A stretch of DNA of 64,000 bases from Erythrophleum ivorense (lineage: Eukaryota; Streptophyta; Magnoliopsida; Fabales; Fabaceae), in NCBI GenBank assembly GCA_026724425.1, contig JAIUCV010000002.1, positions 5,151,001 to 5,215,000 of the forward strand. Direction: 5' to 3'. The notes below the pieces were generated by a model. That model saw nothing but the letters and a program-made list of their open reading frames with translations, did not search any database and had not been told where the DNA came from. A program made the translations under genes and the position numbers. Below, one piece after another: positions 49,964 through 61,939 of the stretch. Position 1 is the first letter of the stretch, and every line of letters starts with the position of its first letter.

Positions 49964-50270
49964 GGGTCTTGTTTGATTTGATTCTGCAGAACAATTTTTT
50001 TATTTTTAAAAATAAGAAAATAAAAAAATTTATTTGATAATGTGTTTTTAATGAAGTATTTTATAAAATAAAAAAATAAAATTTTGTTTTCAAAAATAAA
50101 AAACTCAAAACACTTTTTAAGTGTTCTGTAATTTTTATTCTACAAAATCAAGTAAAAAACAGAAAATAATTACTTTTTAAAATAATGATTCAAACAAATT
50201 TTTTAATTTTTTTGTTTTTAAAAATTTATTCTTTAAAAACATTAAAATAAAAACAATTTCAAACAGGCCC
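49964..50270. mobile_element. hAT-like MITE
   Basis: Begins gggtcttgtttgattt and ends, in reverse, gggcctgtttgaaattg; these are good inverted ends. The inside is about 300 bases of AT-rich DNA. No 8-bp duplication was convincing. Confidence 0.5.
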
Positions 50271-50616
50271 TTGTATTCCCTTACTTTTCTTGTCCTTCAA
50301 TTTCACTCTCCGATTTTCTTCCCTTCTTTTCATATTTTACCTCTTCCTCCAGGCGGAAGCAATAGGAAGTGGTTAATTATGGCACAGAAATCTCACGTCA
50401 ATTGCGTTGATCACGCACGTGCAGTGAATGAGCATCTCTTAAGAGTAGAAGTCCCACTTCCTTTGGGGGGGCTAGGAGCATTTTAATTTTTTTAAGGATT
50501 AAATGTTTTAAATTTTTAAATAAAAATATAATATATAGAAAATATTTTTAAATGACTCAATTATATGATAATAAATTATATGTTTTATTTATTTTATAAT
50601 ATATGAAAAGTTAAAA

Positions 50617-50825
50617 GAAATTTTTACATACACCTAATATTTATTTATATACTAATTAATAAAATAGAATTAAATCATATAATAGACTATACACAATAAT
50701 AATGTTAATAAAATATAAGCTTCATATAATATTTTATTTATGTAATAATAGAGTAGTAAATAATTAAATATAAGACCTAATTATATAACTTGATATTATT
50801 TTATTAATAGATAAGTTTTATTTTA
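50617..50825. repeat. Foldback MITE copy
   Basis: Starts aaatttttacatacacctaata and contains tataatattttatttatgtaataat, like the element at 13205-13510. The right end is less well preserved. Confidence 0.5.
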
Positions 50826-51194
50826 TTTTATTTGAACCTTTATAGGAGGTATAAATATTGTATCACTCAAGGGATTATTTGGTAATTTTTATAAGGTTTG
50901 TTTAATATTTATTATATTCTTATAATTATTATTTAATAATATTTTATTATTTATTAAAATTATATCTTTTTATTCTTTCTGGAGTCAAATATTTTTTAGT
51001 ATTTTATATATTAACGAACTTTTTAAGAATATTTAAGAATTTGTCGAAGGTTAAGTGACACGTAGAGTCTGCTGGAAAGCATGGAAGGATACTGAGGAAG
51101 ACATACAATAATGATGTCTTTTGAGCTCTGACCATAGGGCGAAGTTTGGCGCAAAAGCAAAATATTTGACTTGTCATATGAAATTTTTTTAAAA

Positions 51195-51446
51195 AATTCT
51201 TTACGTATTTTGATTGAATCATGTTATTTATATATTATTTAATAAAATAATATTAAGTCATATAAATATATTTTATATTTTATTATTTATTATAATACTA
51301 ACACATAAATAAAATATTATATAAAACTCATACTTTATTATTTATTATAATACTATCATATAAATAAAATGTTGTGCAAAGCCAATTATATAATTTAATT
51401 TAATTTTATTAATTAATATATAAAGGATATGACACCATGCATCAAG
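51195..51446. repeat. Foldback MITE copy, cut by the MULE
   Basis: Shares ttatttatataTTatttaat, the central phrase ataatactatcatataaataaaa and aattatataattt with the 13.2-kb copy. Its right end is displaced: sequence from 61940 (tataggtaaaatttctt) continues it on the far side of the MULE. Confidence 0.5.
51437..51446. repeat. 10-bp target-site duplication, left copy
   Basis: ATGCATCAAG immediately outside the left end of the MULE; identical to 61930-61939. Confidence 0.92.
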
Positions 51447-51731
51447 GGCTTTTTAACGTAAATATACTCCTAAAAAAAATAAAAGAAAGATATCTAACAA
51501 TCTTAAAACATATTCTAGATATATATAACTATTTCAAAAACAATAATAATAATGGAACGCGGAGCCTGTAGCTCCGCGTCCCAAATAAAATATTTAAAAA
51601 AAAATAAAAATTAAGAGATATGGAGCATGAAGTTTTACGTCCTTTTTTTTTTATTTTTTTAATTTTTTTTAAATATTGACCCCTTGAGGGTCAATCAAAT
51701 AGACCCACAGGTCATATTGATTCGTGGGTTT
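51447..51731. repeat. MULE left terminal inverted repeat
   Basis: Pairs with 61697-61929 in reverse. Shared landmarks in order are GGCTTTTTAAC, aataataataatg, cggagcctgtag, cgtcccaaataaaatatttt and a ttgacc...gggtca block. An AT-rich stretch of about 50 bases (51465-51520) is extra on this side. Confidence 0.85.
51558..51578. repeat. GC-rich hairpin in the MULE left end
   Basis: CGCGGAGC-ctgta-GCTCCGCG: a perfect 8-bp stem with a 5-base loop, the most GC-rich spot for several kb. A decayed version lies in the right end (cgtggaactacaggctccgtg near 61854). Confidence 0.8.
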
Positions 51732-51822
51732 TTTTAAATTATTTAAAAAATTATTATTTTAATTTATTTATTTAAAAAAAATATAAATATAAATTTTAAA
51801 AAATAGAAATTTATTGTAATAA

Positions 51823-53535
51823 ATAATTTTAATTTATTTATCAATTATTTAAATATATATTAATTTTTTTGTATATTAAAAATGTTTAAAATTTTTATAA
51901 TTTTATTAATTTTGTAAGTGTAAAAATTTATGTTTTGAGAAAATTTAAATAATTTTATTGAAATTTATAAAAGGTAAAATTTAGATAACAAAAAACAAAA
52001 AGAATTTAAATAAGTTAATAAAAGTATTTCTAAAATTACATTAATATGAGACTTTTTTAAATGAAAAAAAAATAATATATATATTGAAGAGGACAATGGT
52101 TTAATTTATTTATTATTTAAATTTATATTAATTCTTTTTTAATATTAAAAAATAAGAAATCTTTAAAATTTTTATAATTTTATTAATTTTGTAAGTGTCA
52201 AGAATTTATATTTTGAGAAAATTTAAATAATTTTATCGAAATTTGTAAAAGGTGAAATTTAGATAACTAAAAAGTAAATAAGAATTTAAATAAATTAATA
52301 ATAATATTTCTAAAATTACATTTATATGAGACTTTTTTTAATGGAGAAAAAATTGTAATCTATATATTGAAAAGACAATGGTTTAATTTATTTATTATCT
52401 AAATTTATATTAATTTTTTTGTATATTAAAAAATACAATATCTTTAAAATTTTTTATAACTTTATTAATTTTGTAAGTGTGAAGAATTTATTTTTTGAAA
52501 AAATTTAAATAATTTTATTGAAATTTGTAAAAGGTTAAATTTAGATAACTAAAAAAAGTAAACAAGAATTTAAATAAACTCATAGAAGTATTTCTAAAAT
52601 TAAATTTTTTAAATGAGAAAAAATTTTTAAATGGGGAAAAAATTTTAATCTATGAAAGGAAGAAGACAATGGTTTAATTTATTTATTATTTAAATTTATA
52701 TTAATTCTTTTTGTATATTTAAAAAAACACTGTCTTTAAAATTTTTTTATAATTTTATTAATTTTGTAAGTGTTAAGAATTTATGTTTTGAGAAAATTTA
52801 AATAATTTTATTAAAATTTGTAAAAGGTGAAATTTAGATAACTAAAAAAGTAAATAAGAATTTAAATAAATTAATAGAAGTATTTCTAAAACTACATTTA
52901 TATGGGACTTTTTTAATTGGAAAAAAAATTTTAATCTATATATTGAAGAAGACAATGGTTTAATTTATTTATTATTTAAATTTATATTAACTTTTTTGTA
53001 TATTTTAAAAAACAAGATCTTTAAAATTTTTTATAATTTTATTAATTTTGTAAGTGCTAAGAATTTGTGTTTTGAGAAAATTTAAATAATTTTATTGAAA
53101 TTTGTAAAAGGTGAAATTTAGATAACTAAAAAAGTAAACAAAAATTTAAATAAATTAATAAAAGTATTTATAAAACTACATTTATATGAGACTTTTTTAA
53201 TTGGAAAAAAAATTTTAATCTATATATTAAAAAAGACAATGGTTTAATTTAATTATTATTTAAATTTATATTAATTCTTTTTGTATATTTAAAAAAACAA
53301 TGTCTTTAAAAATTTTTATAATTTTATTAATTTTCTAAGTGTTAAGAATTTATGTTTTGAGAAAATTTAAATAAATTTATTGAAATTTGTAAAAGGTGAA
53401 ATTTAGATAACTAAAAAAGTAAACAAGAATTTAAATAAATTAATAAAAGTATTTCTAAAACTACATTTATATGGGACCTTTTTAATTGAGAACAAAATTT
53501 TAATCTATATATTGAGGAAGTGAATGATTTAATTT
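51823..53535. repeat. Tandem array of a ~285-bp unit inside the MULE
   Basis: The phrase gacaatggtttaattt recurs at 52092, 52374, 52665, 52951 and 53235, with a decayed start at about 53520 and a preceding copy from about 51823. Spacings are 282, 291, 286, 284 and 285. Each unit also has taattttgtaagtg, tgttttgagaaaatttaaata and gtaaaaggtgaaatttagataac in the same order. About six units are seen. It has no coding capacity. Confidence 0.92.
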
Positions 53536-54438
53536 GTATATACAATTTGTTTAATTTTATAATTATAAGAAATTTATGTGTTGAAAAATAGTAATCAATT
53601 TTATTTAGATTTTGAACAAGTAAGATATAAATAATAAGATTTAAAAAATTCATATAAGAATTCTTAAATATATAATAAAAGTATTTGTAAAATCATAATA
53701 CAATTCATTTGCTATGGTAATATTAGTAACATTTTTTTGCTTATAAAAAAATTCTCTTATTTATAGTTTGAAGAATATAATGTCTTAATTTGTTTAAATT
53801 ATTTTGAGGTGTATTAATTAATTTTGTTTGAAGTGGAAGGAAAAAAATTAATAAAGAATGAAAAAATTAATAAAATAATTTGTAAAACAAAATAGTTATT
53901 TATGTATTTATTATTTTAAATATTGTAATTGAGAAAAAAAATTTTAGTTTACACCATGATGAATATAATATCTGAGTTTCTTAAATATTGTAATTGTGAA
54001 ATATTAATGTTTTGAAGAATATTAAATAATTTTGTTAAGTTGGTAGATATAAAATTTGAAATAACTATTTCAAAAAAAGTTCAGATAATCATTTTTGAAA
54101 AAAAATATATAAAAATAATTTTAAACTTATTTATAATATGAATAAGAAATAGTAATCAAATTATTTTCGTACATTGGGAGATATGTTTTTTTTACTAATG
54201 TATGAAAAGAAATATTTGTAAATGAAATATAACAATTTTAAAAATATAACGTATTAAAATTTAAAAATAATGTTGTAATGTATATATATTCATTATATGG
54301 ATGTATATATAATTGTAGTAATTAATCTTTTAATAAGCTAATGTTATTCAAAGAGGGAATAAAATTTTCTTACAATATATGTAAGTCTGTTATTAAATAA
54401 TACAAATGAACATTAAACTTGAAAAAAATTAATAACTA
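53536..54438. other. AT-rich MULE interior, no gene
   Basis: Very AT-rich sequence between the tandem array and the 3' end of the PMD gene. Nothing coding is recognisable. Confidence 0.5.
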
Positions 54439-56932
54439 TCAACCATAATGACTGTCTGTCCCACGCCGAGGCCTTCTCCTCATTCGCTGTGGTCGACGTT
54501 GTTATGGTTGTTGATGTTCTTCCTCTTCGTCCTCTTTAGTATCATTGACAATTACTTCTTCATTTCCTTCTCCAGACGATTCATTCTCCACTTGATTGCG
54601 AATTTGTTGTGAACTAAAATTCCACTAAAGAGATTAAACAAGCAGAATTGACTGATTGGGAGTGAGAAAGTAGTGTTGCGGTTGGTAGGATGCCCACTGT
54701 GAAAAAAAAAAGTGTTGCCATACTCTGCACTAAATGCAGCTGGATCCGTAAATAATGATGTAAATGGTACTCCGGCAGCTTGCATTGATTGCGAGTGCGA
54801 TGTGGAAAAGGATGACACAATATAAGTGGATGAAAGCAATAAATGTGCATAATAAGGTGCAAAGGAAGATGGACCTGGAATGCTAACATCTACAGATGGC
54901 GGACATGAAGAAGAACCAACGTCTCCACCGATAGTCTATGGTAAAGTAGAATAAGAACCAACGTCACCACCTGACATAGGGTATGTCGTGTAAGATGATA
55001 ATGGCCTGTTCGTATGACATCCCCTAAAGTCGCTACCAGACATTGGTTCCCTTGGTGAGAGGAACCCATGACCTCTTTTTCCTGGTCTCGCCTCTGGCTC
55101 TGGAGGTCTGGATAGATCAGGTGCTGGTGGAGCTAGTTGAGAGACCAACATATATCGATGTTCTCCTAAAGCATGCAACATATTTCGAATATCATTGCTT
55201 GCTTTGCGCCTAAAATCTCCATAACTAAGCGTCGGTTGGTCAATGATAGTAAGTTTGTATAAGTCCTCCAACAAATCAGTTTGTGAAAAAAAATGAATTG
55301 TTAAGAATAATACATATATCTATTTAAGGATAGGCAATATAAAGATAAGAATAATGTAAAATTCATACCACAAAACCTTGAAAACCACTAGTAGGATGGA
55401 TCCATCTTCGCGTATGTCGTTAATACCAACGCATATAATCTGAGGCGCGATCTAGTGGTCTATCAGTAAGGTCATTTTGTGCCACTACCAAGGGCCATGA
55501 ATTCCATGCTGTAATAAACACTATATGCTTTTCGTACCAGTCTTTGTGAATTTTTCTTCTTAATTGAAGAATATGCAATGATCCTATATTAAATGATTTT
55601 TCTGGAATATGCTGCACCATACTGAATTGACGGAGAACGCAATCAGCGTGATACCACTCAACTATCCAAAAGCAAAGTATAGGCACAGATGCGCGCCATA
55701 CATTAGACATCGCTAGGCAATATTCCGAAATTAGTTGGACAACCTCGGGTGAGTCATATAGGTGCCAAATAACCTACACACCAGAAGATAGTTATTTTGG
55801 GTCACAAATTGTAAAACGGATAACAAGTAAGTACTTAAATACAAACCTCATCATCTTTCATTTGGTCTAACAATATTTTACACTGTTTCAAGGCATCTAT
55901 CGTCAGTCGAGGATATTGTGGAACATCCCGCCACTTATGAGGAAAGGGAGAACACATGTTACTTTATCAATTATAAAAAAATAGCATATCTAAAAAGTAT
56001 ATATGCCTATACCTGAAATCCAGTGGGGGTTAAGTAGGATAAATAGCCATTCGAGGATCAGGCTGGGGGGTCTTCGTGGAGCAAGACAGGGAAATCGGTC
56101 CCATGCCCATAAATGAAGCAGCGTCAGACAACCACCTATGTTAATCTCGTCATAGTGGGTGGCATTGCACATTTCTCTACATAAATGGGCCAACACTGCT
56201 GATCCCCAACTATACTGACCAGCTTCTACAAAATCAGCAAGTAGCGAAAAATACATTAACATAACTTTATGTCCAATCCTATTTGGCATCAAATACCCCC
56301 CAATCAAATGCAGGATATATGCTCGTGCAAACTGGCGATTAGTATCATCATCTCCATCATCCGGCAAGTTATTGAATGTCTGAGTCAACCAGGGAACACT
56401 CAACCTCTGTCCATCCAATGTTTCAGGAGGAGGTATCACAACAAACAACTCATTACAAACAATTGACCAATTAAAATCTGTCCGTCCATATATTACATTT
56501 CCCGTGCAAGGCAAACCCAGTTGGATAGCGACGTCTTGCAGTGTGATTGTGCACTCGCCTCTAGTGAGGTGAAAGGTATGCGTCTCCGGGCGCCACCGCT
56601 CAATCAAGGCTGACACGTGGCAGCATTGAAGTCAAAATGATCTAGACGTGAAACACCGTAAAAACCAGCTTGTATGAGATATGGGACAATAGCCGGAGGG
56701 GGATCGAAGATATTATCTTGTTGTGCTATTCGTCTTATACGTAGAATTCTATCATCCTGTGTAATTATATTAGAGAAAATGTCATAAATTTAGTTAACGT
56801 AACAATAAATAATAAAGTAAATTTGTTACTCACTCGTCCTTGCCACACAACTTGAGACACATGACGGGATTGTAAATATAGTAAAGACTCATCCTCTGGT
56901 CCAGGATGAACAGCACTCTAACGAGGGTCCAT
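54439..56932 (-). pseudogene. Plant mobile domain (PMD / MAIN-like) gene of the MULE, degenerate
   Basis: PMD proteins are plant-specific, occur in transposons and have host versions (MAIN, MAIL1). The start (56932) reads MDPR then a stop at codon 5, followed by SAVHPGPEDESLLYLQSRH. After an intron with donor near 56835, the core resumes with DDRILRIRRIAQQDNIFDPP. It then shifts frame near 56620 to SALIERWRPETHTFHL, ITLQDVAIQLGLPCTGN and LLHLWAWDRFP. A further block at 55710-55420 (MSNVWRASVPILCFWIVEWYH) and a low-complexity tail, ending in a basic run RRPQRMRRRPRRGTDSHYG, complete the usual PMD layout. The early stop, the frameshift and stops near 54936 and 54600 mark it as a pseudogene, unless splicing avoids them. 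Confidence 0.85.
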
Positions 56933-57169
56933 TATAAAAACCAATAACTCAAATATTTGGTAATAATAACACTAATATGTCAAACAGATGAACGACAAAT
57001 CATAAGCCAATAATATAATCTTAATACATCAAATTAATGAATAACAATGAATATGTAAGGTAGATATAAGCAAAAAAGATACTTTTAAATTAATAATTGA
57101 CGATTCATATAGCATTCAAATACAAATGATCATTAACAATAAATATTTTATTCACTCCAATAACTATAT

Positions 57170-59742
57170 CTATTCCCGTGGTTGACGAGAGGGGCACATG
57201 GCACGATTGTGTCCAATCTGCCTACATAAACCACATCTTTGGTTGTCTCTAGAGGTTTCTTGCCAATCCATCTCATTGCGTATTCACGAGGCTTTCGGCC
57301 GACCTTTATCTCGAATCATAGAAGGATTAGGGACTAATCGAGGCCCACTTGTGTAAGGCCAATAAACGTCTCCTCCCATTGGATGAAATTCCGTCTTGTA
57401 AGCATTTAGGATTGTCTCCAGTCAAAAAACAACGTGCACAAATTGTAGAGGATCAAGACAACCCTTGGCACATGCAGTAAAGACATGTTGACAGGGATAC
57501 TTCTGGAGTTGAAATTTGCCACAGTCACATGTTCTATTCGTCAGGCTAACCTTGCATATTCGCCCATACTATTTATTGGAAGGATCGTAGGGCTCTTCGA
57601 CTTCAAATTCTGAAACCCTTCTATCAAATGCACGAATTGATAAAGCAGATGTTATTGCAATTCTAATTGAAATCTTTTTGTGGATATCCTCAGAGAATAA
57701 GTTGCCTACTTGCATCTGAGCAAATGTGGTTTATGCTCGTTCAACCCAATATTTATTCAGCCGATACAATATTGCCTTGACCAAGCCAATGATGGGCAGG
57801 AACCTAACACCTTTGAAGACACTATTGATACACTCGGCTAAATTTGTTGTCATGTGCCCCCAGCGACGCCCATCTACGTCATATGCACGTGACCACTTAT
57901 TTTTTGGTATATTCTCTATCCAATTCGCCGCTTCTGAATGCAACTGCGGGATCTGAGCTAGTTGTTCATCAACCAAATGGCACTCGTTCAGATAGCCGAT
58001 ATTCACAAACTTCTTTTTCAACCGTTTAATCCTAAATGTCGTGTTCAGGTTACTCGCAATGTGACGTAAACAAAACATATGATGCGCATAGGGTGGTTGC
58101 CACCCATTTTCTGGGTTTGCGATTGCTGCTAATATTTCAGGATGATGATCAGATATTAAACAAATATCTTGCTTGTTCGGTACCACTCGTCGCCTAAGGT
58201 TACTAAGAAATCATCCCCATGCATCAATCGTTTCACCCTCAACGATGGCAAATGTAAAGGGGATATAACTTTTCTAACACCATCTTGTGAGCTGGCAATT
58301 AGCAATGTCCCCTTATATTTCTCATACAGAAATGTGCCATCTATTTGGATAATCAGTTTTAAGTGATCAAAGGCATCAATGCAATGCTTAAATGTTCAAA
58401 ATACCCTATGAAACATAATTGTACCTTCTGTATCTGATGCTAGATTGAAGTGTTGTACAACAGCTAGCCATTTCGGGAGAACTGTATATAATCACTCCCA
58501 ATTTTCAAAAACGATTGTAATAGCCCGTTGCTTACCCAATCATGCCTTTTTGTAGGACACCGTATATCCAAAGATGCTATGAATCCTTTCAATGACATTA
58601 AGAATTGAAACAGAAGGATTTTCTGTGACTATCGATACAATATTTGATGTTATTATATCGGAGTCTAGTTTTGGATGATCTTGTGATAGCATGGAAGAGA
58701 GACAAGTGTGTGAGCCTGCATACTTTGTTATCCGCCAATCAGTTTCTCCCTCGGATTGACATGCTTTTATCCGCCAATTACATCTAACACCATACTCTGG
58801 ACAACGATACTCCACGTACTTCATCGATGATTGATGCACCTTGAATGTGTGATATTTACGAACTGAATAAAGTTTTGCAGCACGACTCAATGACTGTTTA
58901 TCAGAAAATCGCATGCCAACATACATCTCTTGGTCATCATTCAGATCAATAACCCCCTCCATGTCAGGTATCTCAAATTCACTCACATTATCATTGCTGA
59001 TCTGAGACAGAAAAGCAAATACCTGCTCAGAATGCAAATTCAATGGAGATACAGGATTCCCTTCAGTATCATTCGCGGCAATATCATCATCCTCATATTC
59101 ATTGGCATTTGGCGGAGCATCATATTCATCCTCCGCATCAAACTCATCCATTATATCTTCAGTTATATTTGGGGAATTAGAAAGATTGTTATGACACATC
59201 TCACCCCTCGATGAACTTGGCTGAGATATATCATTCATCAATGGCATTGGTAGAGTATTAGAAAGCTGAGTCTCAAATGGATGAACATTTCCGAGATAAG
59301 AGCTAAACAAGGAGACCGATTCATTCGATCTATTAATCTGACTTGCACATGGATTTGTCAACGGTTCAATCACATCAGTCTCTTCAACTCTTAGGCCCAC
59401 ATCATTAATTGAGATGTGTGTATATAATTCAGGTGCCCCTAATTGAGATGGAAAGTGTCGGTTCGCTTCCCACATGGTTTGAATATCTGAATCGTCCTCC
59501 AATGTGCATGGCAAGTACCAAGTTGGATAAAGTAATCGCGGGTATCAGTACACCAATTCAAATACATATTATTATAACTGAAGTCGTAATTTTTTTCCAA
59601 TTACAACCTTCAACTGCTCCAGATTAATGTCAGGGTAAATTCTTAATAATTTTGGCTTATCACAAACAAATGTGGTTCCTTCGTTGGTGGAAAAAATTCT
59701 TCCATTTGCATGAATGCATATGATTTCCTTCATTCTACTCAT
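57170..59742 (-). pseudogene. MuDR-type MULE transposase, degenerate
   Basis: It starts MSRMKEIICIHANGRIFST (59742), the PB1-like head common in these transposases. An acidic linker and the MuDR DNA-binding region follow (MYVGMRFSDKQSLSRAAKL, then CPEYGVRCNWRIKACQ). The transposase core has LIIQIDGTFLYEKYKGTLL and ICLISDHHPEIL. A SWIM zinc finger (CDCGKFQLQKYPCQH) lies near 57470-57535 and a CCHC knuckle (CGLCRQIGHNRAMC) near 57200-57235. The frame is broken by two stops after the head domain, one frameshift near 58260 and several stops in the core. Many of these stand where the family has tryptophan. Confidence 0.87.
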
Positions 59743-59999
59743 TGTCAATCTTTACTCAATGCCTTTGTGAAAATAATAATTAAATATAATACATTAAAAT
59801 AATCAAAGATAAAAGATACCGAAGATATTACAAAGAATTTCGGACAAACAAATGTTTTTGGGTAGAATAAAAGCTCTTCAGAATCTGTACAAATAGAAAA
59901 AAAAAATTATCAGCATTTTTTTTAAAATTAAAAATATATGAGAAGAAAATAAGCATAATTTTTTATATTTATTAATTTTTAAAATATTTAAATATTTTG

Positions 60000-60995
60000 T
60001 AAAAAATTAATTTTTTTATAGCATACACATTTAAATTTTTTAAAATTGTAAAATTGTAAAATTATAATATTTTTAATTTTTTAATTCATAAAAAATTATT
60101 TTTAAATTTTTTGTAACTCATCTATTTTTGAATTTCATATAATAATTTTTTAACTATGAAATACATTGTTTTTATTTGTATTTTGTGAAAATAATTTGTA
60201 ATTTATATATATATTAATTATGTAATCTTCAAATATTTGTATTTTGAAAAATGTTAATATATTTTTGTTTTAAATTTGCAAAGAAAATATTTTAATTTTT
60301 ATTGTTAATGTTATGTGTATGTATATATATATATATAATACTTTGACCAAGATTAAGTAAATTTTTACATAGTCAAATACTATGATATTTTTTTTTCTTG
60401 AATAATAAGTTTAAAGCTTTTAATTTTTTTAAATTTAAAATAATTATTAGTAAAAACTCGTAATGGATAGAATGGTAGAATAACTAAAAAAATAGGATGA
60501 GAATTTATATTATTATCTTTTTAACTTTATTATTTTATGTAAAAGTTTATTTTTTAATAGTAATAGTAAAATATACTATTTTTAATGTTACTATATTTTT
60601 TTAACAAAATAAAATAAAAAACATATTAATACCTTTTTGTATTAAAGATATTATAATTATTTGTTCATTTTTTGTATTATTTTCATTTAATCAAATATAA
60701 AAATATAATCAAATATTGATTCTTGTTTATGACATATTAGATATAATTATTCAATTTCTCTTGGAACTTTTTTTTTTACAAATTTAAAACAAAAGTACAT
60801 TAATATTTCTCAAAATAGGAAAAAAAATTATTTCATTGTTAAAAAATTATTATATGAAATTCAAAAATTTTTAAAAACAAAAATTTTGAATTAAAAAATT
60901 GAATACATTATAATTTTGAAAATTTACAATTTTAAAAAATTTATATGTGTATGATATAAATAAAAAGAAAATTAATTTTTTACAAAATATGTAAA
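60000..60995. repeat. Large fold-back inside the MULE
   Basis: 60000-60175 and 60825-60995 are imperfect reverse complements over about 170 bases (shared aatttcatataataattttttaac and gtaaaaaattaatttt). The similarity continues inward (60237-60292 with about 60765-60825). The loop is about 450-650 bases of AT-rich DNA. It could be a nested MITE or part of the MULE's 5' region. Confidence 0.75.
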
Positions 60996-60999
60996 TATT

Positions 61000-61696
61000 T
61001 TTAATATTACTAAATATAATAAAATTATTATCATTTTTTATAAAAATTATAAATTATAGATTATAATTAATTTAAAAAAATTTAAAAAATTATACAGTGT
61101 CCCTTTAAATTTATAAAAAACAAAAGTTAATAGGGATGTGGGGCAACAAGCTCTGCGTTCCAATTTTTATTAAAAAAAAATTGTCAAACAGTAAAAAATA
61201 TATACGTAAGGAAATAGTTTTATAGGTTATATATATGTTTATTTTGTTTTCATTTTTTATATATTTACATAAAAAAGCTAAAGAAAATAAGAAACAAAAA
61301 TTAATTAATATTAAATTACATGCCTCAACTGGAATATGAAAGTGGATAAGAACTTCTAAGTCTTTAATACATCTGAAATGATAGATACTATCATGAACGC
61401 AACGATTGACAACCTGTTAAACATTTTAAAAAATAATTGATTAATTTTTTTAAGAGAAAAGTATAAGTATTTGTTAAGCACATGAGAAATAAATATTTTT
61501 TTTAAAATAAAATACAAACCTTAGAATATAGATGAAGAGAAAGAATAAATTTACTGAATAAACAAAAATATTCAAGAGATCTGAAGGAGAAGAGAAGTGA
61601 ATTGTGAGGAGATGAAGAGGAAGGAGGTAAAAGATACAAAACGATATAAGAATGCAAGGTGACGCGAAATATATAGCGCATCATCAAATTTTTGTT
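61000..61696 (-). promoter_or_regulatory. Probable promoter and 5'UTR of the MULE transposase
   Basis: On the minus strand a TATA-like box (about 61675) is followed by a CT-rich leader and a good splice donor (TATTCTAAG|GTTTGT, near 61520). A possible small exon (61418-61320), open in one frame, follows an acceptor tttaacag. This fits a spliced leader before the ATG at 59742. Inferred from signals only. Confidence 0.4.
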
Positions 61697-61929
61697 TTCT
61701 GACCCCCATTTGAGAGTCAGATGTTACACTGACCCACGTAGGGTCAATAGTCAGTATTTTCAAAAAAAAAATTAAAAAAAATTTTAAAAAAAGGGACGCG
61801 GAGCTTTATACTCTGGGTCCCTTAATTTTTTTTTGAAAATATTTTATTTGGGACGTGGAACTACAGGCTCCGTGTCTCATTATTATTATTTTTAAAAAAT
61901 AGTTATATATATATTTATGTTAAAAAGCC
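61697..61929. repeat. MULE right terminal inverted repeat
   Basis: Reverse-complement partner of the left end, with the same landmarks. The inner edge lies near a TATA-like tatatatttcgcg (about 61668-61680, minus strand), which may be the transposase promoter. Confidence 0.85.
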
Positions 61930-61939
61930 ATGCATCAAG
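61930..61939. repeat. 10-bp target-site duplication, right copy
   Basis: ATGCATCAAG immediately outside the right end of the MULE. Mutator elements usually make 9- to 11-bp duplications. Confidence 0.92.

Larger units (their letters stand above)
49270..51436. other. Spacer upstream of the receptor kinase, rich in MITE remains
   Basis: No gene recognised. Holds a hAT-like MITE (49964-50270), a foldback MITE copy (50617-50825) and another at 51195-51446 into whose end the MULE inserted. The first few hundred bases are presumably the receptor kinase promoter. Confidence 0.5.
51447..61929 (-). mobile_element. Mutator-like element (MULE) carrying MuDR-type transposase and a plant mobile domain gene
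   Basis: 10,483 bases bounded by GGCTTTTTAAC at the left and its exact complement GTTAAAAAGCC at the right, with long imperfect terminal inverted repeats inside and a perfect 10-bp target duplication outside. The two genes inside run on the minus strand, transposase first (59742-57170) and PMD second (56932-54439). A tandem array of a ~285-bp unit fills 51.8-53.5 kb and a large fold-back fills 60.0-61.0 kb. Both genes carry stops and frameshifts, so this copy is not autonomous now. Confidence 0.92.

Noticed and set aside
51823..53535. CRISPR-like array
   Set aside because: Units are long, contiguous and AT-rich without unique spacers; this is tandem duplication in a plant transposon.
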